Shown one piece after another: positions 16,080 to 23,564 of a stretch of DNA of 32,160 nt (position 1 is its first letter; every line of letters begins with the position of its first letter). Origin of the DNA: Lysobacteraceae bacterium (GTDB taxonomy: Bacteria; Pseudomonadota; Gammaproteobacteria; Nevskiales; Nevskiaceae); the NCBI GenBank assembly GCA_013823855.1, contig PNMW01000003.1, positions 1 through 32,160 on the forward strand, given 5' to 3'. A model generated the notes under the pieces. It was not told the DNA's origin, made no database searches, and saw nothing but the letters and a program-made list of their open reading frames with translations. Both the position numbers and the translations under genes were made by a program.

Positions 16080-16085
16080 ATTCTA
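16080..16085 (-). promoter_or_regulatory. Putative -10 (TAGAAT) of gltX
   Basis: TAGAAT on the minus strand matches the -10 consensus at five of six positions. Transcription would start near 16073, about 27 nt before the gltX ATG at 16046. It lies 13 bp after the stop of the SRPBCC gene. No good -35 is visible. Confidence 0.45.
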
Positions 16086-16098
16086 AACGGTCCCGGCC

Positions 16099-16653
16099 TC
16101 ACTTCCCCGGGGGCGGCGCCTCCGGCGAGCCGGCTTCGATCAGGCGTTCCAGCCGCTCCAGCTGTTCGCGGATCACGCCGTCGACCGGCACCGCCCAGCC
16201 GCTCAGGCCGCCGTCGACCATGCCGCTGACCGCATAGGTCTGGGTCAGCCGGGTGCCCTCGCCGTCCGCCTTCAGCTCCCAGTTCATCACCGCGCTGACG
16301 GCTTCCGGCTGCAGCGGACCGAGCCCGCCGACCAGCCGCAGCAGCTGGCCGGGATGGCTGAACACGACGCGCTGGTGCTCGACGCTGCCGCCGTTCGCCA
16401 GCGCTTCGCAGAAGCAGCCGCCGGCGCGGGCCTCGAGGCTGAAGTTCGCAGCCTTGCCGGACCAGCTGTGCGCCGGATTCCACCAGCGGGCCGGTGCGAT
16501 CAACGCCGCCCAGACCTGATCCGGACGCGCGGCGATGGTCACGGCATTGCGCGCGACGAAGCCGGTCTCGGCCGACTTCAGCAACTCGGCCTGCGCCGAC
16601 CCCGACAGCAGCACCGCGGCGGCAACGACAGCGAAACGGATCGGCAGGAGCAT
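16099..16653 (-). CDS. Secreted SRPBCC-fold (polyketide cyclase/START-like) protein
   Basis: A 184-residue protein. A signal peptide (MLLPIRFAVVAAAVLLSGSAQA, with probable cleavage after AQA at 22) precedes an SRPBCC domain: NAVTIAARPDQVWAALIAP, ARWWNPAHSWSG, the ARAGGCFCEAL strand, LVGGLGPLQ and a C-terminal long helix (VDGVIREQLERLERLIEAG). SRPBCC proteins bind hydrophobic ligands in a helix-grip cavity; versions with signal peptides are periplasmic and mostly uncharacterised. A much longer open frame upstream is antisense to the pterin gene. ATG 16653 is the true start because it begins the signal peptide. The ligand is unknown. Confidence 0.8.
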   Translation of the reverse strand: MLLPIRFAVVAAAVLLSGSAQAELLKSAETGFVARNAVTIAARPDQVWAALIAPARWWNPAHSWSGKAANFSLEARAGGCFCEALANGGSVEHQRVVFSHPGQLLRLVGGLGPLQPEAVSAVMNWELKADGEGTRLTQTYAVSGMVDGGLSGWAVPVDGVIREQLERLERLIEAGSPEAPPPGK

Positions 16654-16713
16654 CGGCGCGGACCTCAAGGCGTGGGCATGGCCTGATTCTCCGGCCGGAT
16701 CGGCGCGCGGCGC

Positions 16714-16719
16714 TACACT
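16714..16719 (+). promoter_or_regulatory. Putative -10 (TACACT) of the PTPS-like gene
   Basis: TACACT preceded by GC matches the -10 consensus at four of six positions and predicts transcription from about 16726. That makes the in-frame GTG at 16720 unlikely as a start and favours GTG 16738 or TTG 16750. Confidence 0.4.
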
Positions 16720-16737
16720 GTGCGCCGCTTTTCCCCC

Positions 16738-17616
16738 GTGCCGCGCCCCTTGTCCAAGCCGCCCTCCCGCCTGTCCAGCCTGTTCGTCGAGCACCTGACG
16801 GTGATCGACTGCGCCCGTCTCGACGCCGTACGCGGCCTGGTCGGCGAAAGCTGGATCGTCGACATCGAACTGATCGGCGAACTCGATGCGCAGTCGATGG
16901 TGCTCGACTTCGGCGAGGTCAAGAAGCGGCTCAAGCGGGCGCTCGACGACAGCGCCGACCACACCCTGCTGGTGCCCTTGCGCGATCCCGGCCTGCAGGT
17001 CGAGACCCGCGACGGACGGGTGAGCTTGCGCCACGACGGCGGCGCCGGCCGCATCGATCACGCCTCCCCGGCCTGCGCGGTGACGCTGATCGACACTGCC
17101 CGGGTCAGCGCCGACAGCCTCGCCGCCCACCTCGCGCCGATGCTGAAGACCGTGGTGCCGGACAGCGTCGCCGAACTGCGGCTGCGGCTGCGCGAAGAAG
17201 CCATCGACGGCCCGCGCTATCACTACACGCACGGACTGAAGAAGCATGCCGGCCACTGCCAGCGGATCGCCCACGGCCATCGTTCGCGGATCGAGATCCG
17301 CGTCGATGGCGACCGCGATGCCGCGCTCGAAGCCGCGCTGGCGGCGCGCTGGGCCGACATCTACCTCGGCACCCGGGAGGACCTCAAGTCCGACGCTGGC
17401 GGCCGTCATCGCTACGAATACGTGTCGGCCGAAGGCGCGTTCATGCTCGAACTGCCGGCGGCGCGCTGCGACCTCCTGGCCTCCGACACCACGGTCGAAT
17501 GCATCGCCGATCATCTGGCCGACGTCATCGCCGCCGAGCGGCCGAACCGGGCGATCACGGTGCGCGCCTACGAAGGCGTGATGAAGGGCGCGATCGCCCG
17601 CCGCCGGCCGGATTGA
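16738..17616 (+). CDS. Tandem-duplicated 6-pyruvoyl/6-carboxy-tetrahydropterin synthase family protein
   Basis: A 292-residue protein made of two PTPS/QueD-like repeats. Repeat 1 (~15-150) keeps the family core (ESWIVDIELIGELDAQSMVLDFGEVKKRL) and the catalytic Asp-His pair D74-H75, but the HGH zinc motif is replaced by GES (36-38) and the first zinc His by D24 or a neighbour. Repeat 2 (~158-292) has the zinc site (H165, H179-G-H181), the catalytic Cys C174 and the pterin-anchoring Glu E279, but lacks the Asp-His pair. The family converts dihydroneopterin triphosphate to pyruvoyl- or carboxy-tetrahydropterin. In known PTPS the triad is built across subunits, so this fusion could still form one complete site. 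The start is uncertain (GTG 16738 or TTG 16750). No other pterin or queuosine gene is nearby. Confidence 0.82.
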   Translation: MPRPLSKPPSRLSSLFVEHLTVIDCARLDAVRGLVGESWIVDIELIGELDAQSMVLDFGEVKKRLKRALDDSADHTLLVPLRDPGLQVETRDGRVSLRHDGGAGRIDHASPACAVTLIDTARVSADSLAAHLAPMLKTVVPDSVAELRLRLREEAIDGPRYHYTHGLKKHAGHCQRIAHGHRSRIEIRVDGDRDAALEAALAARWADIYLGTREDLKSDAGGRHRYEYVSAEGAFMLELPAARCDLLASDTTVECIADHLADVIAAERPNRAITVRAYEGVMKGAIARRRPD

Positions 17617-17654
17617 CGGTGCTTCCGATTCAGCCGCAATTCAGATCGCCGGCG

Positions 17655-17660
17655 TAGAGT
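17655..17660 (+). promoter_or_regulatory. Putative -10 (TAGAGT) next to the lipoprotein ATG
   Basis: TAGAGT ends 8 nt before the ATG at 17669, so a message from it would carry almost no 5' leader. No -35 box or ribosome site is evident in the 52-bp gap after the pterin gene. Confidence 0.3.
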
Positions 17661-17668
17661 CGCCGTCC

Positions 17669-18376
17669 ATGAACAGAACCTCGATCGCGGTCCGTGTCCT
17701 TGCCCTGAGTGCCGTTGCCGTGCTCGCGTCGGCATGCGTCTACGCGCCGCCGTACGAGGAATCGTCGAACTATTACGGACAATCGCAGCGCTACAACGCC
17801 TACAACTACCCGCAGAGCTACTACGGCCCGGGCTACTACGGCACCGGCTTCTACGAACCGGGCTGGTATGGCAGCTACTACTACCCCGGCGGCTACTACA
17901 ACGGCCAGCCGTACTACGGCGCCAACGGTGGCTTCTATGCCGGCCGGCCCTATTACGGTGACCGCGGCCGCGACCGGGATCGCGATGACCGGGATCATGA
18001 CCACGGCCGCGACGACCGCGGTGGCCGGCAGCCGCCGGTGATCTACGACCCGAACCCGGATCGCAAGCCGCCGCGCGAACCGACCCGCCGCCCGCACGAC
18101 GACCGCGATGACGACGGCCCGCGCCGGCCGGTCGGCGGCTTCCCGCCCGGCACCGGCCCGCGCAATCCGCCGGCCGACCCGCCGGTCGATCGTCCGTCGC
18201 CACGGCCGCCGACGCCGGGCCGGCCTTCGGCCTATCCAGCACCGCAGCCGAAGCCCGCGCCGGCGCCGCCCGGACCGCGCGCCGACACCCCGGACAGCAG
18301 CCGCAGCAGCGATCGCAGCCCGCCGGCCCCGTTCGTCGTGCCCGGCCGCAGCGGTCTTCGCCGGCAGCGCGATTGA
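17669..18376 (+). CDS. Tyr/Gly-rich, Arg/Asp-rich, Pro-rich lipoprotein of unknown function
   Basis: A 235-residue predicted lipoprotein: signal sequence ending LASAC with lipidated cysteine C23. The mature part has three compositional blocks. Residues ~30-95 are Tyr/Gly/Asn-rich with repeated YYG and GYY units. Residues ~96-160 are Arg/Asp/His-rich with RDRDRDD-like runs. Residues ~160-235 are Pro/Arg-rich. No globular domain is recognisable and the whole mature chain is probably disordered. The residue after Cys is Val, which does not suggest inner-membrane retention, so outer-membrane sorting by the Lol system is likely. Function is unknown; a cell-surface or wall-interacting tether is a guess. 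A 463-aa antisense frame covers it but is rejected. Confidence 0.75.
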   Translation: MNRTSIAVRVLALSAVAVLASACVYAPPYEESSNYYGQSQRYNAYNYPQSYYGPGYYGTGFYEPGWYGSYYYPGGYYNGQPYYGANGGFYAGRPYYGDRGRDRDRDDRDHDHGRDDRGGRQPPVIYDPNPDRKPPREPTRRPHDDRDDDGPRRPVGGFPPGTGPRNPPADPPVDRPSPRPPTPGRPSAYPAPQPKPAPAPPGPRADTPDSSRSSDRSPPAPFVVPGRSGLRRQRD

Positions 18377-18418
18377 AGCGCAGGCCGAGGGCACCGCGAG
18401 GGCAGCGGGCTGCGCCGC

Positions 18419-18424
18419 TATAAT
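18419..18424 (+). promoter_or_regulatory. -10 element TATAAT of hisI
   Basis: A perfect TATAAT preceded by GC lies 27 nt before the hisI ATG and predicts a start near 18431. No recognisable -35 hexamer is found 16-18 nt upstream. Confidence 0.5.
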
Positions 18425-18451
18425 CGCAACCCGTTTCCCCGCTGAATCGCC

Positions 18452-18937
18452 ATGACCGCCGCCAATCAGGACGTCCGCTTCGAATCCCGCCAGACCATCG
18501 AACAGGTCGAGGAAGGCCATGACCTGGCGCCGAAGTTCGACGAGCACGGCCTGATCGCCTGCGTCACCACCGCAGCGGCGACCGGCGAAGTGCTGATGCT
18601 CGGCTACATGAATGCCGAAGCGCTGAAGAAGACCATCACTACCGGCGAAGCGCACTACTACAGCCGCTCGCGCCGCGTGCTGTGGCACAAGGGCGCGACC
18701 TCCGGGCTGGTGCAGAAAGTGGTCGAGATGCGCATCGACGACGACCAGGACGCCGTCTGGCTGCGGGTCGAGATTCCCGGCGATGCCAGCTGCCACGTCG
18801 GCTACCGCTCGTGCTTCTACCGTTCGATCCCGACCGGCGAGGGTGATTTCACCCGCGTCCTGAAGTTCGAGGAGAGCGAAAAGATGTTCGACCCGAAGGC
18901 CGTCTACGGCGACGCGCCGAACCCGACGATTCTCTGA
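18452..18937 (+). CDS. hisI: Phosphoribosyl-AMP cyclohydrolase
   Basis: A 161-residue HisI, which opens the adenine ring of phosphoribosyl-AMP in the third step of histidine synthesis. Family blocks are clear: [46 protein letters not shown], and [13 protein letters not shown] with zinc cysteines C114 and C121. It has about 30 extra N-terminal residues and ~20 extra C-terminal residues relative to minimal HisI. The usual D-C-D-x-D metal motif reads D96-D-D-Q-D100, so the third zinc cysteine is replaced by D97. It stands alone, without hisE or other his genes. A perfect palindrome lies 13 bp after the stop. Confidence 0.93.
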   Translation: MTAANQDVRFESRQTIEQVEEGHDLAPKFDEHGLIACVTTAAATGEVLMLGYMNAEALKKTITTGEAHYYSRSRRVLWHKGATSGLVQKVVEMRIDDDQDAVWLRVEIPGDASCHVGYRSCFYRSIPTGEGDFTRVLKFEESEKMFDPKAVYGDAPNPTIL

Positions 18938-18950
18938 TCGCCCCCGTCGC

Positions 18951-18982
18951 CCCATAGGTCCGGACGCATCCGGACCTATGGG
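18951..18982. terminator. Perfect 14-bp palindrome between hisI and comEC
   Basis: CCCATAGGTCCGGA (18951-18964), loop CGCA, then the exact reverse complement (18969-18982). It lies at the convergent junction and contains the comEC stop codon (TAG, complement of 18976-18978). The position suits a bidirectional terminator, but neither strand has a T tract after the stem, so a non-canonical terminator or a protein-binding palindrome are both possible. Confidence 0.55.
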
Positions 18983-21354
18983 ACGCGCACCTGCCAGACC
19001 TGATCGGGCGGCGTCGTCCATAGCCGTCTTGCGCGCTGCCGCTCCACGGTGATGCGGCGGCCATTCCGGTCGACCTCGATGCTGACCGCGCCGCTGTCGC
19101 CGGTCGCCAGCTGGGCGACGCCGCGTTCGGCGTAACGGGTCACGACCTCGCGCGACGGATGCCCGAAGCGGTGGTGCCAGCCGGCGCTGTGGATGCTCAG
19201 CGTCGGCTGCACCGCCTCGATGAAGGCCGCCGTCGACGAGGTGCGCGAGCCGTGATGCGGCGTGACCAGCAGCTCGGCGCGCAGTTGCTCCGGCTCATCG
19301 TCGAGCAGCCGCGCCTCGCGCTTCGCTTCGATGTCGCCGGCCAGCAGCGCCGCGTGGCCGCGATGACCGACCTTCAGCACGCAGGAGCCGTCGTTGTCGG
19401 ACCAGCCGGCTTCCGGCCCGGCCAGCACCGCGAAGTCGACGCCGTCCCAGCGCCAGCGCTCGCCGGCCCGGCACGGGTGATCGCTGCCGGCACCGCGACG
19501 CTCGACGACGGTCAGCGCCGCCGCGACCGCCGGCGCCCCGCCGCGATGGTCGAGATCGCCATGCGAGACGATCAGCCGGTCGATGCTGCGCACGCCGTTG
19601 CGCAGCAGGTACGGCACCACCACCGAGCGGCCGGCGTCGAAGCCGCCGGGATAGGCCGGCCCGGCGTCGTAGAGCAGCGTGTGCCGGGCGGTGTGGACGA
19701 CCACGGCCAGCCCCTGGCCGACATCGAGCACGGTGAGCCGGAAGCCCTGCTCGACCGGCCTCGGCGGCGGCAGCCACAGCGCCGACAGGGCCAGCAGGCC
19801 GAAGATCCGCAGCGGCATCCCGGCCGGCGCGAACAGCGCCACCGCGCCGATCAGCGCCAGCAGCAGCGCCGCCGGCTCCGGACTGGCCGCCGCCCAGGCC
19901 TGCGGGGTCGCCGTGGCCAGCCGCTGCAGGCCGTCCTGCGCCAGCGCCAGACCGTCGGCCACCCCGCGCAGCAGCGGCAGTCCGAGCACTGGCAGCAGCG
20001 CCGCCAGCAGCAGCGCGCCGATCAGCGCCGGGGTCAGCACGGCGGCGACCGGCACCGCCAGCAGGTTGACCAGCGGCCCGGTCAGGCTGGTGCCCTGGAA
20101 CCAGTACAGCGTCAGCGGCGCCAGCATCACGCTCAGCATCAGCTGCACGGTGATCGCCGCACGCCAGCCCGCCACCGGCCCGAGCCGGCCAGCCGAGACA
20201 TAGAAGATCGCGCCGACCGCCGCGAAGCTCAGCCACAGCCCCGGGGCCATCAGGGTCAGCGGATCGCTGGCGACGATCAGCCCCCAGGCCAGCGCCAGCG
20301 CGCGTGACGGCGCGCCAAGTCCGCCCCGGGCGCCGGCCAGCGCCAGCAGGCCGAGCATCAGCGCCGCGCGCTGCACCGGCGGCTCGAAGCCGGCCAGCAG
20401 GGCGTACAGGAACGCTGACAGCACCGAGGCCGCCAGCGCCGCGCTCGGTGCCGGCAGCCGCAGGCACAGCGCCGGCCACAGCCGCCACAGCGCGCGGACC
20501 AGCCAGAACACCACGCCGGCGACGATCGCGACATTGAAGCCGGAGATCGCCACCAGATGCGTGGTGCCGGTGAGCCGGAACGCCTGCCAGTCGTCCTCAT
20601 CGAGACCGGAGGTGTCGCCGAGCGTCAGCGCGCCGACCATCGGCAGCGCCGGATGCCCGGGCAGCCAGGCCTTGAGCCGGTCCGAAAACCCCTGCCGCAG
20701 CCGCAGCAGGCGGTGGCTGCCGGCATCGGCACAGCGCTCGCCGCTGCGCACCGTCGCGGTGGCGCCGATGCCCTGCCGGAACAGCCAGCCCTCGTAGTCG
20801 AAGCCGCCGGGATTGACGCCGCCGTGCGGCGTCCGCAACACCAGCCGCAGCCGCCAGCACTCGCCGCCGCGCAGGGTTTCGCTGCTGCGGTACCAGGCGA
20901 CACGGATTCTTGGCGGCAGCGCCGCATCGTGCGGATCGAAGCGGAAGCGCCAGGTGGTCGAGACCGCATCGCCGCCGGTCCCGCCATCGAAGCCATCGTC
21001 GCCGCGCAGCGCCTGCGGCAGCGAGGCGACCATGCCTTCGACGGTCAGCACCTCGCCAAACCGCGACGACGGCCAGCGGCTGTCGATCACCCGGCCGGCC
21101 TCGAACGCGGTGAGCGCCAGGCCCGCCGTGAATGCCAGCAGCAGGCCGCGCCAGCGGATCATCCACAACGCCGCGATCAGCAGCGCGGCGTAGGTCCACA
21201 GCGGCGGGAAATCCCGGCATTGCAGCAAGGCCAGCGCACCGAGCGTGAACGCCGCGACCAGCGCCACCGGCGGATCTCCCGCCGCGCGGCGCGACCGCAG
21301 CCATCCCGCCGTGCGGGACACGCCCGCGACAACGGCTTCAGCCGATCCGGGCAC
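18976..21354 (-). CDS. comEC: ComEC/Rec2-type DNA uptake channel
   Basis: A 792-residue inner-membrane protein for import of single-stranded DNA during natural transformation. It has an N-terminal membrane segment and DUF4131-like region (~30-200), then the Competence domain with many helices (~235-525), including the hallmark [16 protein letters not shown] and HLVAISGFN (266-274). A C-terminal metallo-beta-lactamase-like domain follows (~538-760) with [23 protein letters not shown] (H598-x-D-x-D602-H603), LLAGDIE and [10 protein letters not shown]. Length and domain order match typical proteobacterial ComEC. The start is a GTG overlapping the end of lolD by 17 nt; GTGs a few codons later (V8, V9) are alternatives. 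It is co-oriented with lolD and lolC/E. Confidence 0.93.
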   Translation of the reverse strand: MPGSAEAVVAGVSRTAGWLRSRRAAGDPPVALVAAFTLGALALLQCRDFPPLWTYAALLIAALWMIRWRGLLLAFTAGLALTAFEAGRVIDSRWPSSRFGEVLTVEGMVASLPQALRGDDGFDGGTGGDAVSTTWRFRFDPHDAALPPRIRVAWYRSSETLRGGECWRLRLVLRTPHGGVNPGGFDYEGWLFRQGIGATATVRSGERCADAGSHRLLRLRQGFSDRLKAWLPGHPALPMVGALTLGDTSGLDEDDWQAFRLTGTTHLVAISGFNVAIVAGVVFWLVRALWRLWPALCLRLPAPSAALAASVLSAFLYALLAGFEPPVQRAALMLGLLALAGARGGLGAPSRALALAWGLIVASDPLTLMAPGLWLSFAAVGAIFYVSAGRLGPVAGWRAAITVQLMLSVMLAPLTLYWFQGTSLTGPLVNLLAVPVAAVLTPALIGALLLAALLPVLGLPLLRGVADGLALAQDGLQRLATATPQAWAAASPEPAALLLALIGAVALFAPAGMPLRIFGLLALSALWLPPPRPVEQGFRLTVLDVGQGLAVVVHTARHTLLYDAGPAYPGGFDAGRSVVVPYLLRNGVRSIDRLIVSHGDLDHRGGAPAVAAALTVVERRGAGSDHPCRAGERWRWDGVDFAVLAGPEAGWSDNDGSCVLKVGHRGHAALLAGDIEAKREARLLDDEPEQLRAELLVTPHHGSRTSSTAAFIEAVQPTLSIHSAGWHHRFGHPSREVVTRYAERGVAQLATGDSGAVSIEVDRNGRRITVERQRARRLWTTPPDQVWQVRVP

Positions 21355-22066
21355 CCTGCAACAGCAGTCCGGGCGTCATCGGCACGAGGCCGCCCGACTG
21401 CAAGGCTCCGATGCGATCCATGCGCGCGGCCAGCTTCATGTCGTGGGTGACCACGATCAGGCTGGTGCCCATCTCCCGGTTCAGTTCCAGCATCAGCTCG
21501 AACACCGTTTCGGCGGTGCGGGTGTCGAGGTTGCCGGTCGGCTCGTCGGCCAGCACGCAGGCCGGCTTGGTGACCAGCGCCCGCGCCACCGCCGCGCGCT
21601 GCCGCTCGCCGCCGGACAGCTCGCCCGGCTTGTGATCGAGCCGCTGGCCCAGGCCCACGCGGTCGAGCAGCGTCGCCGCCGTGGCCAGGGCCTCGGCCTT
21701 CGGCGTGCGCCGGATCAGCAGCGGCATCGCCACGTTCTCCTGCGCCGTGAACTCCGGCAGCAGGTGATGGAACTGGTAGACGAAGCCGAGGCTGGCGTTG
21801 CGCACCCGCGAGCGCTCGGCATCGCTGAGTGCGCTCATCTCGCGCCCGGCGACCGACACCGTGCCGGCGCTTGGGCTGTCGAGCCCGCCCAGGATGTGCA
21901 GCAGGGTGCTCTTGCCGGCACCGCTGGAACCGACGATCGCCATGCGGTCGCCGCGCCGAAGTTCGAGGTCGATGCCGGAGAACACGGTCAGGTTCAGGCG
22001 GCCGTCGTCGAAAGTCTTGGCCAGGCCATGGCAGGCGATGACGATGTCTGACGCTGCTGCGGTCAC
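21338..22066 (-). CDS. lolD: Lipoprotein-releasing ABC transporter ATP-binding protein LolD
   Basis: A 242-residue ATPase that powers release of outer-membrane lipoproteins from the inner membrane to LolA. Walker A is GSSGAGKST (46-54), the Q-loop is [21 protein letters not shown] (typical of LolD), the signature is LSGGERQR (from 150), Walker B is [12 protein letters not shown], and the switch is VVTHD. The start is GTG 22066, because AGGAAA (22079-22074, minus strand) sits 7 nt before it. A longer reading from ATG 22111 has no such site. It follows the LolC/E-like permease gene and overlaps comEC at its 3' end. Confidence 0.93.
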   Translation of the reverse strand: MTAAASDIVIACHGLAKTFDDGRLNLTVFSGIDLELRRGDRMAIVGSSGAGKSTLLHILGGLDSPSAGTVSVAGREMSALSDAERSRVRNASLGFVYQFHHLLPEFTAQENVAMPLLIRRTPKAEALATAATLLDRVGLGQRLDHKPGELSGGERQRAAVARALVTKPACVLADEPTGNLDTRTAETVFELMLELNREMGTSLIVVTHDMKLAARMDRIGALQSGGLVPMTPGLLLQGARIG

Positions 22067-22143
22067 GATAAGATTTCCTGTGCGGCAGGTTTGCGCCCCT
22101 TGGCGCTCCATGTCGCCTTGCTCAGATCCCGTAGTGAAGCTGC

Positions 22144-22166
22144 GCGAATCGCCAGTGGCGATTCGC
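22144..22166. repeat. 10-bp hairpin between lolC/E and lolD
   Basis: GCGAATCGCC and its exact complement flank a 3-nt loop in the 120-bp spacer between the permease stop and the lolD start. There is no T tract. It could tune lolD expression relative to the permease or stabilise the upstream message. Confidence 0.5.
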
Positions 22167-22186
22167 CTCCTCGGTGGCTCCTGGAT

Positions 22187-23446
22187 TCACTCATACCTCA
22201 GCGCCTCCGCCGGCTGCACCCGCGAGGCCCGCCAGGCCGGATAGAGCGTCGACACCAGCCCGAGCGCCAGCGACAGCAGGCTGATCTGGATCACGTCGCC
22301 GAGCTTCAGGTCCGACGGCAGATCGCTGATGTAGTAGATGTCCGGCGACAGGAACTGCCGGCCGGTCGCCGCTTCGAGCAGCGGCACCAGGGTCTGCACG
22401 TTCAACGCCAGCAGCACGCCGAGGCTGACCCCGATCACCGTGCCGATCACGCCGATCACCGAGCCCTGGACCATGAACACCGCCATGATCGAGCGCGGCG
22501 TGGCGCCCAGCGTGCGCAGGATCGCGATGTCGGCCTGCTTGTCCTGCACCACCATCACCAGGGTCGAGACGATGTTGAACGCGGCGATGCCGACCAGCAG
22601 CGACAGGATCAGGAACATCACGGTCTTTTCGGTGGCCACCGCACGGAAGAAGTTGGCGTGGCTGCGGGTCCAGTCGGAGACGAAGTAGGCACCCGGTGTC
22701 GCCTGGGCGATCTCGCGGGCGACACGCGGCGCCTGAAACAGGTCGTCGAGCTTGAGCCGCACGCCGGTGACGTTCTCGCCCATCCGATAGAGCGCTGCGG
22801 CATCGTCGAGATGGACCAGTACCAGGCCACGGTCGAACTCGTACATGCCGATCCGGAACACGCCGACGACGTTGAAGCGCCGGAAGCGCGGCAGCACGCC
22901 GGCCGGCGTGACGCTGAGCTGCGGGATCATCAGGTCGACCTTGTCGCCGGACGCCACGCCGAGCTGCTGCGCCAGCTCGTAGCCGAGCACGATGTTGAAG
23001 TTGCCGCCCTTCAGGTCGGCCAGCGAGCCGCTGGTCATGTGGGCGCCGATCTCGGACACCTTGGCTTCCTCTTCCGGCAGCACGCCGCGAATCACGGTGC
23101 CGGAAATCTCGCCGCCGACCTTGACCAGCGCTTCGCCTTCGATATACGGCGCGGTGCCGGCCACGTCCGGGTTCTGGCTGGCGAAGGCGGCCACTTCGCG
23201 CCAGTCCGGCAGGCCTTCGGCATTGCCGGAAATCGTCGCGTGCGAGGCCATGCCGAGGATGCGCTGGCGCAACTCGCTCTCGAAGCCGTTCATCACCGAC
23301 AGCACGACGATGAGTGTGGCGACACCCAGGCCGATGCCCAGCATCGAGGCCAGCGAGATGAACGAAATGAAGTGGTTGCGACGCTTGGCGCGGGTGTAGC
23401 GCAGACCCAAGCGAAGTTCGTAGCGGTCACCGAGCACGGCGGACAT
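22187..23446 (-). CDS. Lipoprotein-releasing ABC transporter permease, LolC/LolE family
   Basis: A 419-residue inner-membrane permease of the Lol complex. N-terminal YELRLGLRYTRAKRRNHFISFISLASMLGIGLGVATLIVVLSVMNGFE is diagnostic of LolC/E. A periplasmic domain (~50-270) follows, then three helices in the FtsX domain (TVMFLILSLLVGIAAFNIVSTL, GVIGTVIGVSLGVLLALNV, ISLLSLALGLVSTLYPAW) with DKQADIAILRTLGATPRSIM contacting the ATPase. The motif set does not let me decide between LolC, LolE and the single-permease LolF form. Only one such permease gene is in the window, which fits LolF, but a partner may lie elsewhere. Confidence 0.93.
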   Translation of the reverse strand: MSAVLGDRYELRLGLRYTRAKRRNHFISFISLASMLGIGLGVATLIVVLSVMNGFESELRQRILGMASHATISGNAEGLPDWREVAAFASQNPDVAGTAPYIEGEALVKVGGEISGTVIRGVLPEEEAKVSEIGAHMTSGSLADLKGGNFNIVLGYELAQQLGVASGDKVDLMIPQLSVTPAGVLPRFRRFNVVGVFRIGMYEFDRGLVLVHLDDAAALYRMGENVTGVRLKLDDLFQAPRVAREIAQATPGAYFVSDWTRSHANFFRAVATEKTVMFLILSLLVGIAAFNIVSTLVMVVQDKQADIAILRTLGATPRSIMAVFMVQGSVIGVIGTVIGVSLGVLLALNVQTLVPLLEAATGRQFLSPDIYYISDLPSDLKLGDVIQISLLSLALGLVSTLYPAWRASRVQPAEALRYE

Positions 23447-23527
23447 CCGGCGCAGACAGCGGCGGCGTGGCCGGCTGTCGGGAAAGGTGGATCAGGGTCA
23501 TCGAAAGATTAGAACACAGGGCATCGC

Positions 23528-23533
23528 TAGAAT
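23528..23533 (+). promoter_or_regulatory. Putative -10 (TAGAAT) of the GT39 gene
   Basis: TAGAAT preceded by GC, five of six to consensus, in the divergent spacer with the Lol permease. Transcription from about 23540 would exclude the in-frame GTG at 23487 and supports the TTG start at 23565. Confidence 0.45.
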
Positions 23534-23564
23534 CCGTCGACCCGACCACTCGAAACCCCGCACC

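Noticed and set aside
16654..17514. N-terminal extension of the SRPBCC frame to 471 residues
   Set aside because: The extension is antisense to the PTPS gene, and the real protein starts with a clean signal peptide at 16653.
17760..17960. Repetitive TAC/GGC-rich DNA in the lipoprotein gene considered as a tandem or CRISPR-like repeat
   Set aside because: Units vary in length and sequence and follow codon structure for Tyr/Gly; there are no regular repeats and spacers.
17630..19021. 463-residue minus-strand frame across the lipoprotein and hisI
   Set aside because: It opposes a clear hisI and a lipoprotein with signal sequence; the Val/Ala/Arg-rich product has no family features.
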